Assembly (NCBI RefSeq): GCF_020165855.1
Contig: NZ_JAIUFY010000008.1
Span: 248,001 to 312,000, forward strand
Origin: Celeribacter litoreus
GTDB lineage: Bacteria; Pseudomonadota; Alphaproteobacteria; Rhodobacterales; Rhodobacteraceae
DNA: 64,000 bases
Reading direction: 5' to 3'
In this document: in pieces, positions 1-9,344 of the stretch
Layout of the letters: every line of letters starts with the position of its first letter
How positions within the stretch are numbered: the stretch's first letter is position 1
Made by a program: the position numbers and the translations under genes
Notes under the pieces: model-generated
Told to the model about the DNA's origin: nothing
Database searches by the model: none
What the model saw: the letters and a program-made list of their open reading frames with translations, nothing else

Positions 1-2
1 AG

Positions 3-401
3 GCTGCATCTGCAAATTTGATTCCGCTGCATAAAGATGTGCCGACGCCGGAAGAGGGTCTTGATGACCTGATGCCAGCGATCGACGCTGTTTTGCCGCT
101 CACCGTGCTCCTTTTGGGCATGGGTGCAGATATGCATACCGCGAGCCTGTTTCCCGGAGCGGATCAGCTTGAACTTGGTCTCTCGAATGAGGCACCGACC
201 CTGTTGGCCATGCGTGCACCAGGAGCGCCCGAACCACGGATCACGCTGTCGGCAAAGGCGCTCAAGACGGCGATGACCACGCACATCCTGATCACCGGCG
301 AGGAAAAGAAAGCTGCGCTGGAGAAAGCACAGGGGCTCTCGGAGATGGACGCCCCGATCAGTGCGTTTCTCTCGAATGCGACTGTGCATTGGGCACCCTG
401 A
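3..401 (+). CDS. pgl: 6-phosphogluconolactonase, C-terminal part (5' truncated by window edge)
   Basis: Hydrolyses 6-phosphogluconolactone in the oxidative pentose-phosphate and Entner-Doudoroff routes; cytoplasmic. The frame is open to the window edge, and 132 residues are visible of a protein normally about 220-240 long. The family motif GxGxxxHTASLFPG is present as GMGADMHTASLFPG, with the conserved His and Ser kept. The Asp often found before 'GHTAS' is changed: the sequence reads ADMHTAS. It is followed by pgi in the same direction, the usual zwf-pgl-pgi order of Rhodobacterales, so zwf is expected just upstream. The true start is not in this window. Confidence 0.9.
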   Translation, partial: AASANLIPLHKDVPTPEEGLDDLMPAIDAVLPLTVLLLGMGADMHTASLFPGADQLELGLSNEAPTLLAMRAPGAPEPRITLSAKALKTAMTTHILITGEEKKAALEKAQGLSEMDAPISAFLSNATVHWAP

Positions 402-532
402 GTGCATCTGCATCATCAGGTGATGAAAAGAGTGATGAGTTGCTGGAGCCCTTGATCTGTTTGTAACACGATCGGGCTACAGCGCATGATTAAGACCGGC
501 TTCACGTGAGGCCGCGCCAAAGAGGAGATGAT

Positions 533-2149
533 ATGAGCGTTAACTTTTCCGGCCTGAAGGCCCTCCATGCGGCCCACGGAGAACGTCATATTCTTGAGCT
601 TTTCGACCAAAACCCTGAGCGCGCGACGGAGTTTTCGGCGGAGGCTGACGGTCTTCTCTTCGACTATTCAAAGACGCAAATTGATGCGGGCGTGCGTGCT
701 GAGCTGATCGCTCTTTTGTCAGCCGCCGGTGTCGCGGAAAAGCGGACGGCGATGTTCGAAGGGGAGAAAATCAACGACACTGAGGGCCGCGCCGTGCTCC
801 ACACCGCGTTGCGCAACCTCGACGGTGGGCCGGTCTATGTGGATGGGCTGGACGTGATTGCCGGTGTGCGCCAGACGCTCGCGCGGATGGATGACTTCGC
901 GGACCGTGTGCGTCGTGGCGACATCGTATCTTTCTCGGGCGCAGCATTCGAGGATGTCGTGAACATCGGCATCGGCGGCTCCGATCTCGGGCCGGTGATG
1001 GCCTATGAGTCAATGAAACCTTATGTGGACGGCCCGCGCTGCCACTTCGTATCCAACGTGGACGGGGCGCATATCCATGACGTTTTGAACGGGCTGAATC
1101 CGCAGACGACGCTCGTGATTGTGGCGTCCAAAACCTTCACCACGATTGAGACCATGACCAACGCGAAAACCGCGCGGGACTGGCTTGTCGCGGCTGTGGG
1201 CGAAGAGGGCGTGTCGAAACATTTCGCAGCGCTTTCCACGGCAAAAGACAAAACGGCGGACTTCGGCATTGATCCCGATCTGGTGTTCGGGTTCGAAGAT
1301 TGGGTTGGGGGTCGTTATTCCATGTGGGGACCAATCGGTCTCTCCGTAATGCTCGCCATCGGGCCGCAACGATTTGCCGAATTCCTGCGTGGCGCTCAGG
1401 CGATGGACAACCATTTTCGCTCCGCTCCGTGGGAAGACAACCTACCTGCCATGCTCGCCCTCGTCGGGATTTGGCATAATCAGATCTGCGGCCACGCCAC
1501 CCGCGCGGTTCTGCCCTATGAGCAGCGTCTCCTGCGTCTGCCGGCCTATTTGCAACAGCTCGAAATGGAATCGAACGGCAAACGGGTCTCTATGGACGGC
1601 ACCGATCTGCCGTTTGACAGCGGTCCGGTCGTCTGGGGCGAACCTGGGACCAATGGTCAGCACGCCTTCTACCAGCTGATCCATCAGGGCACCCGCGTCA
1701 TTCCATGTGAGTTCATGGTCGGCAAATACGGCCACGAACCCGACCTCGCGCATCAGCACGAATTGCTTGTGTCCAACTGCCTTGCCCAATCGGAGGCACT
1801 CCTGCGTGGTCGGTCTCTTGAGGAAGCGACTGAGATCATGGCGAAGAAAGGGTTCGAGGGAGCCGAGCTTGAGCGTCAGGCCCGTCATCGCGTGTTCCCG
1901 GGCAACCGTCCGACGACGACGCTGGTCTACGAGAAACTCACACCGTTCGTGCTCGGTCAGATCGTGGCGCTCTATGAGCACCGTGTGTTCGTGGAGGGCG
2001 TCGTGCTCGGCATCAACTCTTACGACCAGTGGGGTGTTGAACTGGGCAAAGAACTCGCGCTCGCGCTTCAGCCGGTTCTTGCAGGCGAGGCAGACGGAGC
2101 AGGCAAAGACGGCTCCACGCTCAATCTCGTCAAATATTTGCGCACCTAA
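533..2149 (+). CDS. pgi: Glucose-6-phosphate isomerase
   Basis: Interconverts glucose-6-phosphate and fructose-6-phosphate in the cytoplasm. The 538 residues match the usual length (E. coli about 549). Both family signatures are visible: VGGRYSMWGPIGLS near residues 257-272 and GINSYDQWGVELGKELA near residue 492. I chose the ATG at 533 because it sits 5-6 bases after an AGAGGAGA ribosome-binding site; an in-frame start 9 codons upstream lacks one and adds a non-conserved stretch. About 130 bases separate it from pgl. That gap holds a short dyad (TCATCA-GG-TGATGA, 413-426) but no clear terminator, so co-transcription with pgl is likely. Confidence 0.97.
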   Translation: MSVNFSGLKALHAAHGERHILELFDQNPERATEFSAEADGLLFDYSKTQIDAGVRAELIALLSAAGVAEKRTAMFEGEKINDTEGRAVLHTALRNLDGGPVYVDGLDVIAGVRQTLARMDDFADRVRRGDIVSFSGAAFEDVVNIGIGGSDLGPVMAYESMKPYVDGPRCHFVSNVDGAHIHDVLNGLNPQTTLVIVASKTFTTIETMTNAKTARDWLVAAVGEEGVSKHFAALSTAKDKTADFGIDPDLVFGFEDWVGGRYSMWGPIGLSVMLAIGPQRFAEFLRGAQAMDNHFRSAPWEDNLPAMLALVGIWHNQICGHATRAVLPYEQRLLRLPAYLQQLEMESNGKRVSMDGTDLPFDSGPVVWGEPGTNGQHAFYQLIHQGTRVIPCEFMVGKYGHEPDLAHQHELLVSNCLAQSEALLRGRSLEEATEIMAKKGFEGAELERQARHRVFPGNRPTTTLVYEKLTPFVLGQIVALYEHRVFVEGVVLGINSYDQWGVELGKELALALQPVLAGEADGAGKDGSTLNLVKYLRT

Positions 2150-2172
2150 TGCTTGTCACGCGTGGTGCTCCA

Positions 2173-2643
2173 TCAGCACCGCGCGTACATCGCGCCCCAG
2201 AAGTTCCGGTTCGGCAATGGATCGGCTGTGAATGTCTGCTTCAGATAGGTGCCGCCGAGGGCGTAGGCCTCTTTTTCTCCCATCGACAGACATTGCCAAC
2301 TCTCGGACGCGCCGCTTTGAAACTGCACGTGGTGCACCAATTCGTGCAGCAGGATTTCTCGAAAGAGCGGGTTGTCCGACGGCTCTTCAAAATACTCCGC
2401 ATCATCCACCTCTGACGCCTGCAGAATATAAATCGTTCCATGAGGACCGTCCTCCGGCGCGTAGAGCGCGTTGAGGCGTTCATCAACGCCATCGTCCGGC
2501 GAGAGGTGCTCAACCCCGCTGTAAAACTCTCGTGTTAATTCGGACGGCGAGAGTTCCAGAACAATGGGCGCAGGTAAATCAATAGTCCTATAGTCGGTGT
2601 TGTGAGCGATCCAATCGAGGAGCGCCGCAAGCAGCTGGTCCAT
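2173..2643 (-). CDS. DUF6647-like protein with HExxH motif
   Basis: A 156-residue cytoplasmic protein without signal peptide or membrane segment. It carries HELVHH at residues 100-105, a classical HExxH zinc-metalloprotease motif (H100, E101, H104). About 20 residues later comes MGEKEAYAL, where E123 or E125 could be the third metal ligand, as in gluzincins. It resembles the DUF6647 family of uncharacterised proteins with a conserved HExxH. Substrate and activity are unknown. It converges on pgi with only 23 bases between the stop codons, and diverges from the HTH-TPR regulator at 2777. I am confident that it is a gene; peptidase activity is inference from the motif. Confidence 0.72.
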   Translation of the reverse strand: MDQLLAALLDWIAHNTDYRTIDLPAPIVLELSPSELTREFYSGVEHLSPDDGVDERLNALYAPEDGPHGTIYILQASEVDDAEYFEEPSDNPLFREILLHELVHHVQFQSGASESWQCLSMGEKEAYALGGTYLKQTFTADPLPNRNFWGAMYARC

Positions 2644-2776
2644 GACGTGAGTCTCCTTTGCTCCTTTCAGAGTGTGGAGTTCCTTGGAAAATGTCCTGAT
2701 TCCCGGCCTGAAATTTCCTGAAATCGCGCGCGCTGCCTGTGTTATAGTCGCTTATGGCTCGTGAGGAGGCGAACCA

Positions 2777-4348
2777 GTGCAAATCGCGCGCATAGATATT
2801 GCCGATTCGGTGGTGCGTGATCCGCAGGGCAGGGAGACTGTTTTGCGGCCTACCTCCGCACGCGTGCTTAAAAAGCTCTTCGAAGCCGTAGATCAGACGG
2901 TGACGAAAGAGGACTTGCTCGCGGCTGGATGGCCCGAACTGACAGTCACAGACAATTCGCTTCAACAATGTATTCATGAAATTCGTGTCGGGCTCGGTGA
3001 TGATGGAGCGCGGATCGTGCGCACCGTCCCGAGACGGGGATACCGCCTCATTCCGCCGGTTGAGAGGGTTCAGCTTCCACCACCACGTGGCGACCGTCGC
3101 GTTGCTCTGAGCCTTTCTGCGGTTTTCGTGATTGTCCTCATCCTCGGTGTGCTCGCGGTCTCCAAAGTCATCTTGTCCGCCGGCAGCGCCACGCCACAAG
3201 ATCGCTCGGTTTCCGTTCTCCCATTCGACAATCTCGGCGGGGATCAGCGTTGGTCGCTGATTGCGGAAGGGCTGACGCAGGATACCGTCGCAGATCTCGC
3301 AAAGAGTGACTTCATTCGGGTTTCTGCCGGAGTGCCCGACGCAAGCGAGCCGCGTCGTGACTTCGAGCTACAAGGTTCGCTGCAGTATGACGGTAATATC
3401 GTACGGGTTCGTTCTTGGCTAACACGAACCGAAAATGAGGAGATTGTCTGGTCACATCGTTGGTCGGGCCCTGCGGAGAACATTTTCGCGCTACAGGATG
3501 CGGTGGTCGATGGTGTTTCGGCGGCGCTCACGAGCCCGTGGTCAGGGGCGATTGCAGCGGATGATCTGCGGCTCGCGCGAGCACGCGATACCGACAATTT
3601 TGAAGCCTACGAACTCTATCTACTCGGTGCCTATCACAAACATCGCTTCACGCCTGATGATTACCGGATTGCAGAAGGATATCTGCGCCGCGCCACCGCA
3701 CTCGACCCCTCTTATGCAAAAGCTTTTTCGACGCTTGCCGTTGTTTATGCGCTGATGGGGAGCACACTTTCAGATCCGGAGGCGCTCTCGCAGGTTCAGG
3801 AAAAGAGAGTCGTGGCCATTGAACAGGCCGCACGCCTAGCGCCGGATGATCCGCAAACATTGGTCCAGATGAACTGGCTCTATGGCTATCGCGGGGATTT
3901 CGAGGCGGCGGATAATGTTCTCCGGCGGGCTGTGGACCTCGCGCCGAACAATGCGGATGTGCTGGCAGAGGCCGGATGGATCGGGAACTGGCGGAGTGTC
4001 GTCGGGCCGGATTCAGTCGCTTGGGTCGAACGTGCGAAGGAACTAAACACGACTTGGCCCGATTGGTATGCGGTCGGGGCGGGGCTGTCGCGGTTCAATA
4101 TGGGGGACTACGCGGCGGCGGTTGAGGCACTCACCGAAGCCCCGGATTTCATCGAGCGCTATCTCTACACGGCGAGCGCTCAAGCGTTACTGGGGGACAT
4201 GGAGGCCGCGCAGCGTGCCTCCGATCGCCTGCTCGAAATCGCGCCGCACTTTCGTCTGGAAACCTATCTCATGGCCCGCGTCATTGTTCAGGATGAGGTG
4301 CGCGGACCGCTCGTTGAAGGAGCACGCTTGGCCGGCGTGCCGTTCTGA
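2777..4348 (+). CDS. Membrane-anchored winged-helix regulator with TPR-like C-terminus (CadC/ToxR-type)
   Basis: A 523-residue protein in three parts. Residues 1-95 form an OmpR/PhoB-type winged helix, ending in the typical VRTVPRRGYRLIPP wing. A single membrane segment lies at about 110-133. The periplasmic part begins with SVLPFDNLGGD at about 145, a TolB-N/FlgO-like domain seen in this regulator class, followed by helical repeats of TPR character at about 260-510. DNA binding while membrane-bound is typical of CadC/ToxR proteins; the signal here is unknown. The start is a GTG at 2777 behind a GAGGAGG site. The intergenic region shared with the HExxH gene suggests that this divergent gene could be a target, which is inference only. 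Confidence 0.83.
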   Translation: MQIARIDIADSVVRDPQGRETVLRPTSARVLKKLFEAVDQTVTKEDLLAAGWPELTVTDNSLQQCIHEIRVGLGDDGARIVRTVPRRGYRLIPPVERVQLPPPRGDRRVALSLSAVFVIVLILGVLAVSKVILSAGSATPQDRSVSVLPFDNLGGDQRWSLIAEGLTQDTVADLAKSDFIRVSAGVPDASEPRRDFELQGSLQYDGNIVRVRSWLTRTENEEIVWSHRWSGPAENIFALQDAVVDGVSAALTSPWSGAIAADDLRLARARDTDNFEAYELYLLGAYHKHRFTPDDYRIAEGYLRRATALDPSYAKAFSTLAVVYALMGSTLSDPEALSQVQEKRVVAIEQAARLAPDDPQTLVQMNWLYGYRGDFEAADNVLRRAVDLAPNNADVLAEAGWIGNWRSVVGPDSVAWVERAKELNTTWPDWYAVGAGLSRFNMGDYAAAVEALTEAPDFIERYLYTASAQALLGDMEAAQRASDRLLEIAPHFRLETYLMARVIVQDEVRGPLVEGARLAGVPF

Positions 4349-4372
4349 ACAGGTCAAATGTGAGGGAGTTTT

Positions 4373-4446
4373 TGGAGCGGGTAGCGGGAATCGAACCCGC
4401 GCCAAGAGCTTGGGAAGCTCGTGTGATACCATTTCACCATACCCGC
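4373..4446 (-). tRNA. tRNA-Gly(CCC)
   Basis: Reading the minus strand gives a full cloverleaf of 74 bases including an encoded 3' CCA. The acceptor is GCGGGTA, the anticodon loop TTCCCAA (anticodon CCC), and the T-loop GGTTCGATTCCC. The anticodon arm closely matches other bacterial tRNA-Gly(CCC). The 27-43 pair of the anticodon stem is a C-T mismatch. Confidence 0.97.
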
Positions 4447-4511
4447 ATCGCGTGTCCTGAGAGGTAGTCAAAGCGCGGAAGAGCGTCAAGCGGATTTGGA
4501 ATATGTCGATG

Positions 4512-4540
4512 AAAAAGGGCCGCACCAAATGGTACGGCCC
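4512..4540 (-). terminator. Intrinsic terminator of the fasciclin gene
   Basis: On the minus strand an 8-bp-class stem (GGGCCGTACC paired with GGTGCGGCCC, one mismatch) with a short loop is followed by five T. It lies 30 bases after the stop codon of the fasciclin gene and before tRNA-Gly. Confidence 0.8.
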
Positions 4541-4570
4541 TGTGTCGTGATCACGAGGATCAGCTGTGTC

Positions 4571-5203
4571 TTAGGACACCGGCATCAGCACGCCGTCGAT
4601 GAAGTACATCACACCGTTTTCCTGCACGATGTCTTTCGCGAGGGTGGTTGCAAGGTTCGACTGCGCGTCACGAATGATCAGCTGGGAACCCGGACCTTTC
4701 TCAATGGTGATCGGGTCACCGGAAATGGTGTAGACGGTCAGCGTGTCATTTGCAGCGTCGACGTCATATTCAAAGCCGAGAGGCGCGAATTCAGAGTCGG
4801 CCCAGTCATCGCTCAGCATGTCGTTCACCATCTGCGGCGTCAGTTCACCTGCAACAACGTGGGTGCTCAGCACAGCTTGCAGCGCCTCACGGTTTTCCGG
4901 TTTCATCAGATCGTCAAGCGCTTCGGCCGGAATTTTGGAGAAGGCTTCGTTGGTCGGTGCAAACACGGTGTACGGACCTTCACCCATCAGATCGTCGGCA
5001 AGACCAGCTTCCTGCAGAGCCGCGACGAGCGTGGTGAGGTTCTGGATTTTCATTGCGTTGGCTGCAATGGTCGCGTCTTCGGTCAGAAGCTCTTCGTTAA
5101 TGATCTTCGCGCCGTTAACGGGTGCAGCGGCAAAACCGGCAAACGGTGCAGCAGCGATCATAGCAGCGGTGGACAGGGTCATCAGTTTCGAACGGGTTTT
5201 CAT
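4571..5203 (-). CDS. Secreted fasciclin (FAS1) domain protein
   Basis: A 210-residue exported protein. Residues 1-25 form a signal peptide (two basic residues, then an Ala-rich core ending FAGFAAA). The rest is one FAS1 domain: the H1-type motif VFAPTNEAFSKIP, the H2-type segment with LSTHVVAGEL, and the terminal INGVL-like strand (YFIDGVLMP). FAS1 proteins are extracytoplasmic adhesion or matrix proteins; its partner is unknown. The ATG at 5203 is preceded by GGAGAG and opens directly into the signal peptide; a longer reading to 5260 adds 19 residues with no such signal. It has its own terminator and a 136-base gap to the upstream gene, so it may be transcribed alone. Confidence 0.92.
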   Translation of the reverse strand: MKTRSKLMTLSTAAMIAAAPFAGFAAAPVNGAKIINEELLTEDATIAANAMKIQNLTTLVAALQEAGLADDLMGEGPYTVFAPTNEAFSKIPAEALDDLMKPENREALQAVLSTHVVAGELTPQMVNDMLSDDWADSEFAPLGFEYDVDAANDTLTVYTISGDPITIEKGPGSQLIIRDAQSNLATTLAKDIVQENGVMYFIDGVLMPVS

Positions 5204-5339
5204 AAGACTCTCCGTTGTTTGTGTCATAGCCAGCGGCGTTCCCGCCGGCCTTCTGATCACTCAACCGCGCCACCCGCCAAAGAGTTTCGAGTTTTCCGTT
5301 CACATGTATTTTATGGGGGTCAATGGAACCTTTTCGCGA

Positions 5340-7373
5340 TTAGCCGCGTCGCCGTCTCCGCCGTGACCCGCCTGCGTCGCCGCTGTTGAAGGACGGCTCG
5401 GGCAGTGGAACAATCGCGCGCAGGCCCGTGAACGGGTCTGTTGCATGCGGGATCGCGTTGGCGGCGACAAAATGTTCCTGAAAACGTGGTTCGATCGCCG
5501 TCTCGACCTTTGTGATGTCGTGGACGAGCGCTTCGATCTTGCGCCGAGACTGCACGTTGAGGAGCGCAATCTGCGCGCCTGTGCCCGCTGCGTTCCCTGC
5601 GCTCGTGACATGTTCGAGGGGGCAATCAGGGATCATCCCGAGGACCATTGCGTGTTTCGGCGAAATATGCGCGCCAAACGCGCCAGCGAGGACCACACGG
5701 TCCACTGTGTCAGTTCCGAACTCATCCATGAGCAGTCGCGCACCCGCATAGAGCGCGGATTTGGCGAGCTGGATCGCGCGAATGTCGCCCTGCGTGACGG
5801 TAATGGTCGGCCCGCCGTTTTCAGATCCGTCGTAGATCACATATTCATGGGTTCGTCCGGTGGCACGACAACGTTCAGTGCCGGCGGCTTCTGCCGAGCC
5901 AATGAGACCCGCCGCGTCGAGGATGCCAGCCATCCGCATTTCAGCGACGGCCTCGATGATGCCAGAGCCACAGATGCCGGTGATGCCGGTGCGGCCAATC
6001 TTTTTGTCGAACCCTTTTTCGTCGGACCATTGTTTGATGCCAATGACACGGAACCGCGGTTCTTTGGTGACGGGATCAATCTCGATCCGCTCGATCGCGC
6101 CATTGGCGGCACGTTGACCGGAGGAGATTTGTGCCCCTTCAAAGGCTGGACCTGTTGGCGACGAACAGGCGAGTACGCGGGTTTTGTTGCCGAGTAGGAT
6201 CTCTGCATTGGTGCCCACGTCGACGATGAGAGTGAGCGGGTCTTTCTCTTGCGGCGCTTCCGAGAGCGCAACAGCCGCCGCATCCGCGCCGACATGGCCC
6301 GCTATGAGCGGCAGGATATAGGCCTGCGCCTGATCCGCGAGAGTGAGGCCGATGTCGGATGCGTTGAGATCAAGGGACGACGCGGTGGCGAGCGCAAATG
6401 GCGCCTGTCCGAGCGGCACGGGATCAAGCCCCATCAGGATGTGGTGCATCACGGGGTTCATCACGATCACGATGTCGTAGATCTCCGAACGGCTCACATC
6501 AGCCTCGTGCGCGAGATCACCCGCGAGTTGGTTGAGCGCCTCACGCACGGCCTTTGTCATCTCTGCCGCGCCACCCGGGTTCATCATGGCGTAGGACACA
6601 CGGGACATGAGGTCTTCGCCATATCGGATTTGCGGGTTCATCACGCCGCCGGAGGCCTTCACCTCACCGGATTTCAGATCGGTCAGGTGCGCCGCGATGG
6701 TTGTGGACCCGAGATCAACCGCGAGGCCATAGAGTGGCGGTTCCTCGAACCCGCCCCAGACGTCGAGCACGCGGGTTTGGCCTTCGTGGGCGGTATGGAG
6801 TGCGAGCGTCACTTTGTAGTCGTTCTTCGCCAGTGTCGCTTGGAGTTTCGTCAGAACGGTCAGGGACGGGGGTAGGGCGATGAGGTCCCACTGCTCTTTA
6901 AGTGCGGTCGCGACACGTTCCCAGTCGCCCGTCGGCGTGTGCATGTCGGGAACTTCGACCTCGATATAGAGCGCGCGCGTCGCGGGATCCATTTCGATCA
7001 CGCGGGTCGTTGCGGCCTTGCGCACGACTTGCTTGTGGACCTGACTTTCGGCGGGCACGTCGATGACGATATCGCCGAGGATTTGCGTCTGACACCCCAT
7101 CCGACGATCCGGATTGATGCCTTTCTTTTTGACATAGGCGCGTTCGACGGAGTTCACCTCAGAGAGCGCCTCCGGTTTTGCGGTGATCCCGTGTTTGTCA
7201 TGTGTCCCGAAAGACGGGCGCACCATGCATTTCGAACAAATCCCGTGCCCGCCGCAGACGGAGTCAACGTCCACGCCCAGATCGCGCGCAGCCTGAAGCA
7301 CAGACGTGCCCGCCGCAACACGCCCGCGTTTGCCGGAGGGGGTGAAGATTACCAGAGGGTCTTGTTCGCTCAT
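5340..7373 (-). CDS. Ferredoxin-ASKHA corrinoid reductive activase (RamA/DUF4445 family)
   Basis: A 677-residue cytoplasmic protein. The N-terminus is a 2Fe-2S ferredoxin domain with C40, C46, C49 and C94 (C-x5-C-x2-C plus a distal Cys). From about residue 215 there is an ASKHA fold: the phosphate motif [12 protein letters not shown], then [13 protein letters not shown] and a [13 protein letters not shown] loop. Proteins of this type use ATP and an electron to return oxidised Co(II) corrinoids to Co(I). The methyltetrahydrofolate:corrinoid methyltransferase two genes upstream supports that role, probably for a split methionine synthase, which is inference. The start overlaps the end of rluE by 4 bases. 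The last residues are SRRRRRRG, a tail outside the known domains. Confidence 0.86.
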   Translation of the reverse strand: MSEQDPLVIFTPSGKRGRVAAGTSVLQAARDLGVDVDSVCGGHGICSKCMVRPSFGTHDKHGITAKPEALSEVNSVERAYVKKKGINPDRRMGCQTQILGDIVIDVPAESQVHKQVVRKAATTRVIEMDPATRALYIEVEVPDMHTPTGDWERVATALKEQWDLIALPPSLTVLTKLQATLAKNDYKVTLALHTAHEGQTRVLDVWGGFEEPPLYGLAVDLGSTTIAAHLTDLKSGEVKASGGVMNPQIRYGEDLMSRVSYAMMNPGGAAEMTKAVREALNQLAGDLAHEADVSRSEIYDIVIVMNPVMHHILMGLDPVPLGQAPFALATASSLDLNASDIGLTLADQAQAYILPLIAGHVGADAAAVALSEAPQEKDPLTLIVDVGTNAEILLGNKTRVLACSSPTGPAFEGAQISSGQRAANGAIERIEIDPVTKEPRFRVIGIKQWSDEKGFDKKIGRTGITGICGSGIIEAVAEMRMAGILDAAGLIGSAEAAGTERCRATGRTHEYVIYDGSENGGPTITVTQGDIRAIQLAKSALYAGARLLMDEFGTDTVDRVVLAGAFGAHISPKHAMVLGMIPDCPLEHVTSAGNAAGTGAQIALLNVQSRRKIEALVHDITKVETAIEPRFQEHFVAANAIPHATDPFTGLRAIVPLPEPSFNSGDAGGSRRRRRRG

Positions 7374-7996
7374 CTGTCGTCTTTCTTTCTCGGTGGGCGT
7401 GGCTGTTTTCGCGGGCGGTGTGTCGGAGCAGGGCGCCCCTTCTTAGGGTCTTCTTCGCGCCACGTCCCGGTCTCGAGGCCCTCAATCGACCACGGACCAA
7501 TCGACAGGCGAATAAGACGCAGCGTCGGAAAGCCCACAGCCGCCGTCATGCGCCGCACTTGACGGTTGCGGCCCTCAGTGATGGTCAGCTCCAACCAGCT
7601 CTCCGGTACGCTCTTGCGATAGCGGACCGGCGGAGTGCGGGGCCAGAGCCAGTCCGGCTCCTCGACCCGCCGCGCCTTCGCCCGTTTCGTGGCGCCATCC
7701 TTGAGCACCACGCCGTTCCGCAAGGCTTCGAGCGCGTCTTCTGTCAGATCACCCTCAACCTGCGCGAGGTAGGTTTTCGGCATCTTGTGGCGGGGATTGG
7801 AAATCTGCGCCTGTAGTTTTCCGTCATCAGTGAGGAGCATGAGCCCCTCACTGTCCCGATCAAGCCGCCCTGCCGGATAGACCCCCGGCAGGGTGATATA
7901 GTCGGATAGGGTCTGGCGCGGAGTGCCTTCTGTGCCCTTGTCTGTGAACTGGGACAGCACGTCGAAGGGTTTGTTGAAGGCGATCAGCTTGGCCAT
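7370..7996 (-). CDS. rluE: 23S rRNA pseudouridine synthase, RsuA/RluE family
   Basis: Isomerises a uridine in rRNA to pseudouridine; the best match in type is RluE (U2457 of 23S rRNA). It is 208 residues long and begins directly with the catalytic fold, without an S4 domain, as RluE does. The catalytic Asp is D46 in [11 protein letters not shown]. The motif [14 protein letters not shown] lies near residue 145. The C-terminal 25 residues are rich in Arg, Lys and Pro, plausibly an RNA-binding tail. It sits inside the corrinoid cluster and overlaps the activase start by 4 bases, so the two are probably translated from one mRNA. The target nucleotide is inferred from family resemblance only. Confidence 0.84.
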   Translation of the reverse strand: MAKLIAFNKPFDVLSQFTDKGTEGTPRQTLSDYITLPGVYPAGRLDRDSEGLMLLTDDGKLQAQISNPRHKMPKTYLAQVEGDLTEDALEALRNGVVLKDGATKRAKARRVEEPDWLWPRTPPVRYRKSVPESWLELTITEGRNRQVRRMTAAVGFPTLRLIRLSIGPWSIEGLETGTWREEDPKKGRPAPTHRPRKQPRPPRKKDDR

Positions 7997-8029
7997 GTCG
8001 CTCCATCCTTGTCAGATCAAACTGCGGGG

Positions 8030-9019
8030 TCAGCCGCGACGACGACGGCCTCCACCGCGACGACCACCCCCGGCACCACCTGCGGCAGCGGCTTTGGAAG
8101 CGTCGGCAAATGTAGCACCTTCAGCCACGGCATCCGCGATGCGGGAGAAGCCAATCCACTTGGTGCCATCTGCATCATGGTTCATCAGCAGATTGGCGGC
8201 ACGGATGGCTTCCATTTCCTGAACGCGGACAGGGTTCATAATCGCGCTGGTCATGCCTGCACCAATCGCCATCGGCAGGAAGGCGGCGTTGATGCCGTGA
8301 CGGTGCGGAAGGCCGAAGGAGATATTGGACGCACCACAGGTTGTGTTCACACCAAGCTCATCGCGCAGACGGCGGACGAGGGCGAAGACCTGCTGGCCGG
8401 CGGTCGCCATGGCGCCGATCGGCATGACGAGCGGGTCAACCACGATGTCATGGGCCGGAATGCCAAAATCGGCGGCGCGTTCCACGATCTTCTTGGCGAC
8501 GGCAAAGCGCACGTCGGGATCTTCGGAAATGCCTGTGTCGTCGTTTGCAATGGCGACAACCGGCACGTTGTATTTCTTCACGAGCGGCAGAACGCGTTCG
8601 AGGCGTTCTTCTTCACCGGTGACGGAGTTCAGGAGCGGGCGGCCCTCTGCGCTCTCAAGACCGGCTTCGAGCGCATCCGGCACAGAGCTGTCGATGCAGA
8701 GCGGCACGTCGACCACGGCCTGCACACGGGCCACGAGTTCACGCATCAGCGGCGGCTCGACAAAGTTGTTGTCGGCGTAACGCGGGTCTTCGGCCATTTT
8801 GTTGGAGAACACAGCACCGGAGTTGATGTCGAGCACGTTGGCGCCACAGGCAACCTGCTCAATCGCGTCGCGCTCCACGGTCGAGAAATCGCCAAGCTCG
8901 AGTTCGGCGGCGAGTTTCTTGCGTCCGGTCGGGTTGATCCGTTCGCCGATCACGCAAAAGGGTTCGTCGAACCCGATCACAACGGTCTTGGTTTTGCTCT
9001 CGATCACAGTGCGGGTCAT
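8030..9019 (-). CDS. Methyltetrahydrofolate:corrinoid methyltransferase (MeTr/MetH pterin domain)
   Basis: A 329-residue DHPS-like TIM barrel. The pterin-binding motif IGERINPTGRKKL lies at about residues 19-32, followed by ANVLDINSG and DVPLCIDSS. Proteins of this family move the methyl group of methyl-H4folate to a corrinoid protein. In Rhodobacterales, methionine synthase is split into separate proteins, and this would be the folate part (inference); the homocysteine and cobalamin parts are not in this window. The ATG at 9019 was chosen because it lies just after the stop of the upstream gene, with GAGGA before it; the longer reading runs into that gene. The C-terminus ends in a Gly-Arg tail, GGRRGGGRRRRG. 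Confidence 0.88.
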   Translation of the reverse strand: MTRTVIESKTKTVVIGFDEPFCVIGERINPTGRKKLAAELELGDFSTVERDAIEQVACGANVLDINSGAVFSNKMAEDPRYADNNFVEPPLMRELVARVQAVVDVPLCIDSSVPDALEAGLESAEGRPLLNSVTGEEERLERVLPLVKKYNVPVVAIANDDTGISEDPDVRFAVAKKIVERAADFGIPAHDIVVDPLVMPIGAMATAGQQVFALVRRLRDELGVNTTCGASNISFGLPHRHGINAAFLPMAIGAGMTSAIMNPVRVQEMEAIRAANLLMNHDADGTKWIGFSRIADAVAEGATFADASKAAAAGGAGGGRRGGGRRRRG

Positions 9020-9020
9020 G

Positions 9021-9344
9021 TCAGTTATCCTCATGGGCGGGCTCACGGCCCTCATTGTTCACAAGCGCGATCAGGCGCTCTTTATCATACTCTGCGTCGA
9101 GCGCGGCGGCACGCGCGTCTGCGGCCTCTTGCGGTGCACCTTCGCAGGTTTCAATCACATCGCGCCATTCGGCCATATAGGCATCTCCATCGGTGGCGCC
9201 GATTTTCATCGCCACGCGGTCAATAGCCTGTTCGAACCGTTCCGGCAGAACGGCTCGTGCGGCACGGCGTCCACGACCGACGCGGACCTGCGCGGGGATG
9301 TCGCGCCAGTAGATAACAGTCAGGTCAGAAGTCGCAGCAGGCAT
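9021..9344 (-). CDS. Small 'virulence factor' family protein (PF13769-like), linked to corrinoid cluster
   Basis: A 107-residue acidic protein without signal peptide or membrane segment. It has the family features YWRDIPAQV near the start, GRGRRAARAVL and DAYMAEW. The database name of this family is historical and says little about function. The gene is first in the minus-strand corrinoid cluster, and its stop codon is one base from the start of the methyltransferase, so a role in the same pathway is likely. I chose the ATG at 9344; a GTG at 9374 would add 10 residues. Neither has a strong ribosome-binding site. Confidence 0.68.
   Translation of the reverse strand: MPAATSDLTVIYWRDIPAQVRVGRGRRAARAVLPERFEQAIDRVAMKIGATDGDAYMAEWRDVIETCEGAPQEAADARAAALDAEYDKERLIALVNNEGREPAHEDN

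Noticed and set aside
8019-8100. GGC/CGT-rich repeat-like stretch on the minus-strand gene end
   Set aside because: It is the codon run for the Gly-Arg tail of the methyltransferase, not a separate repeat element.
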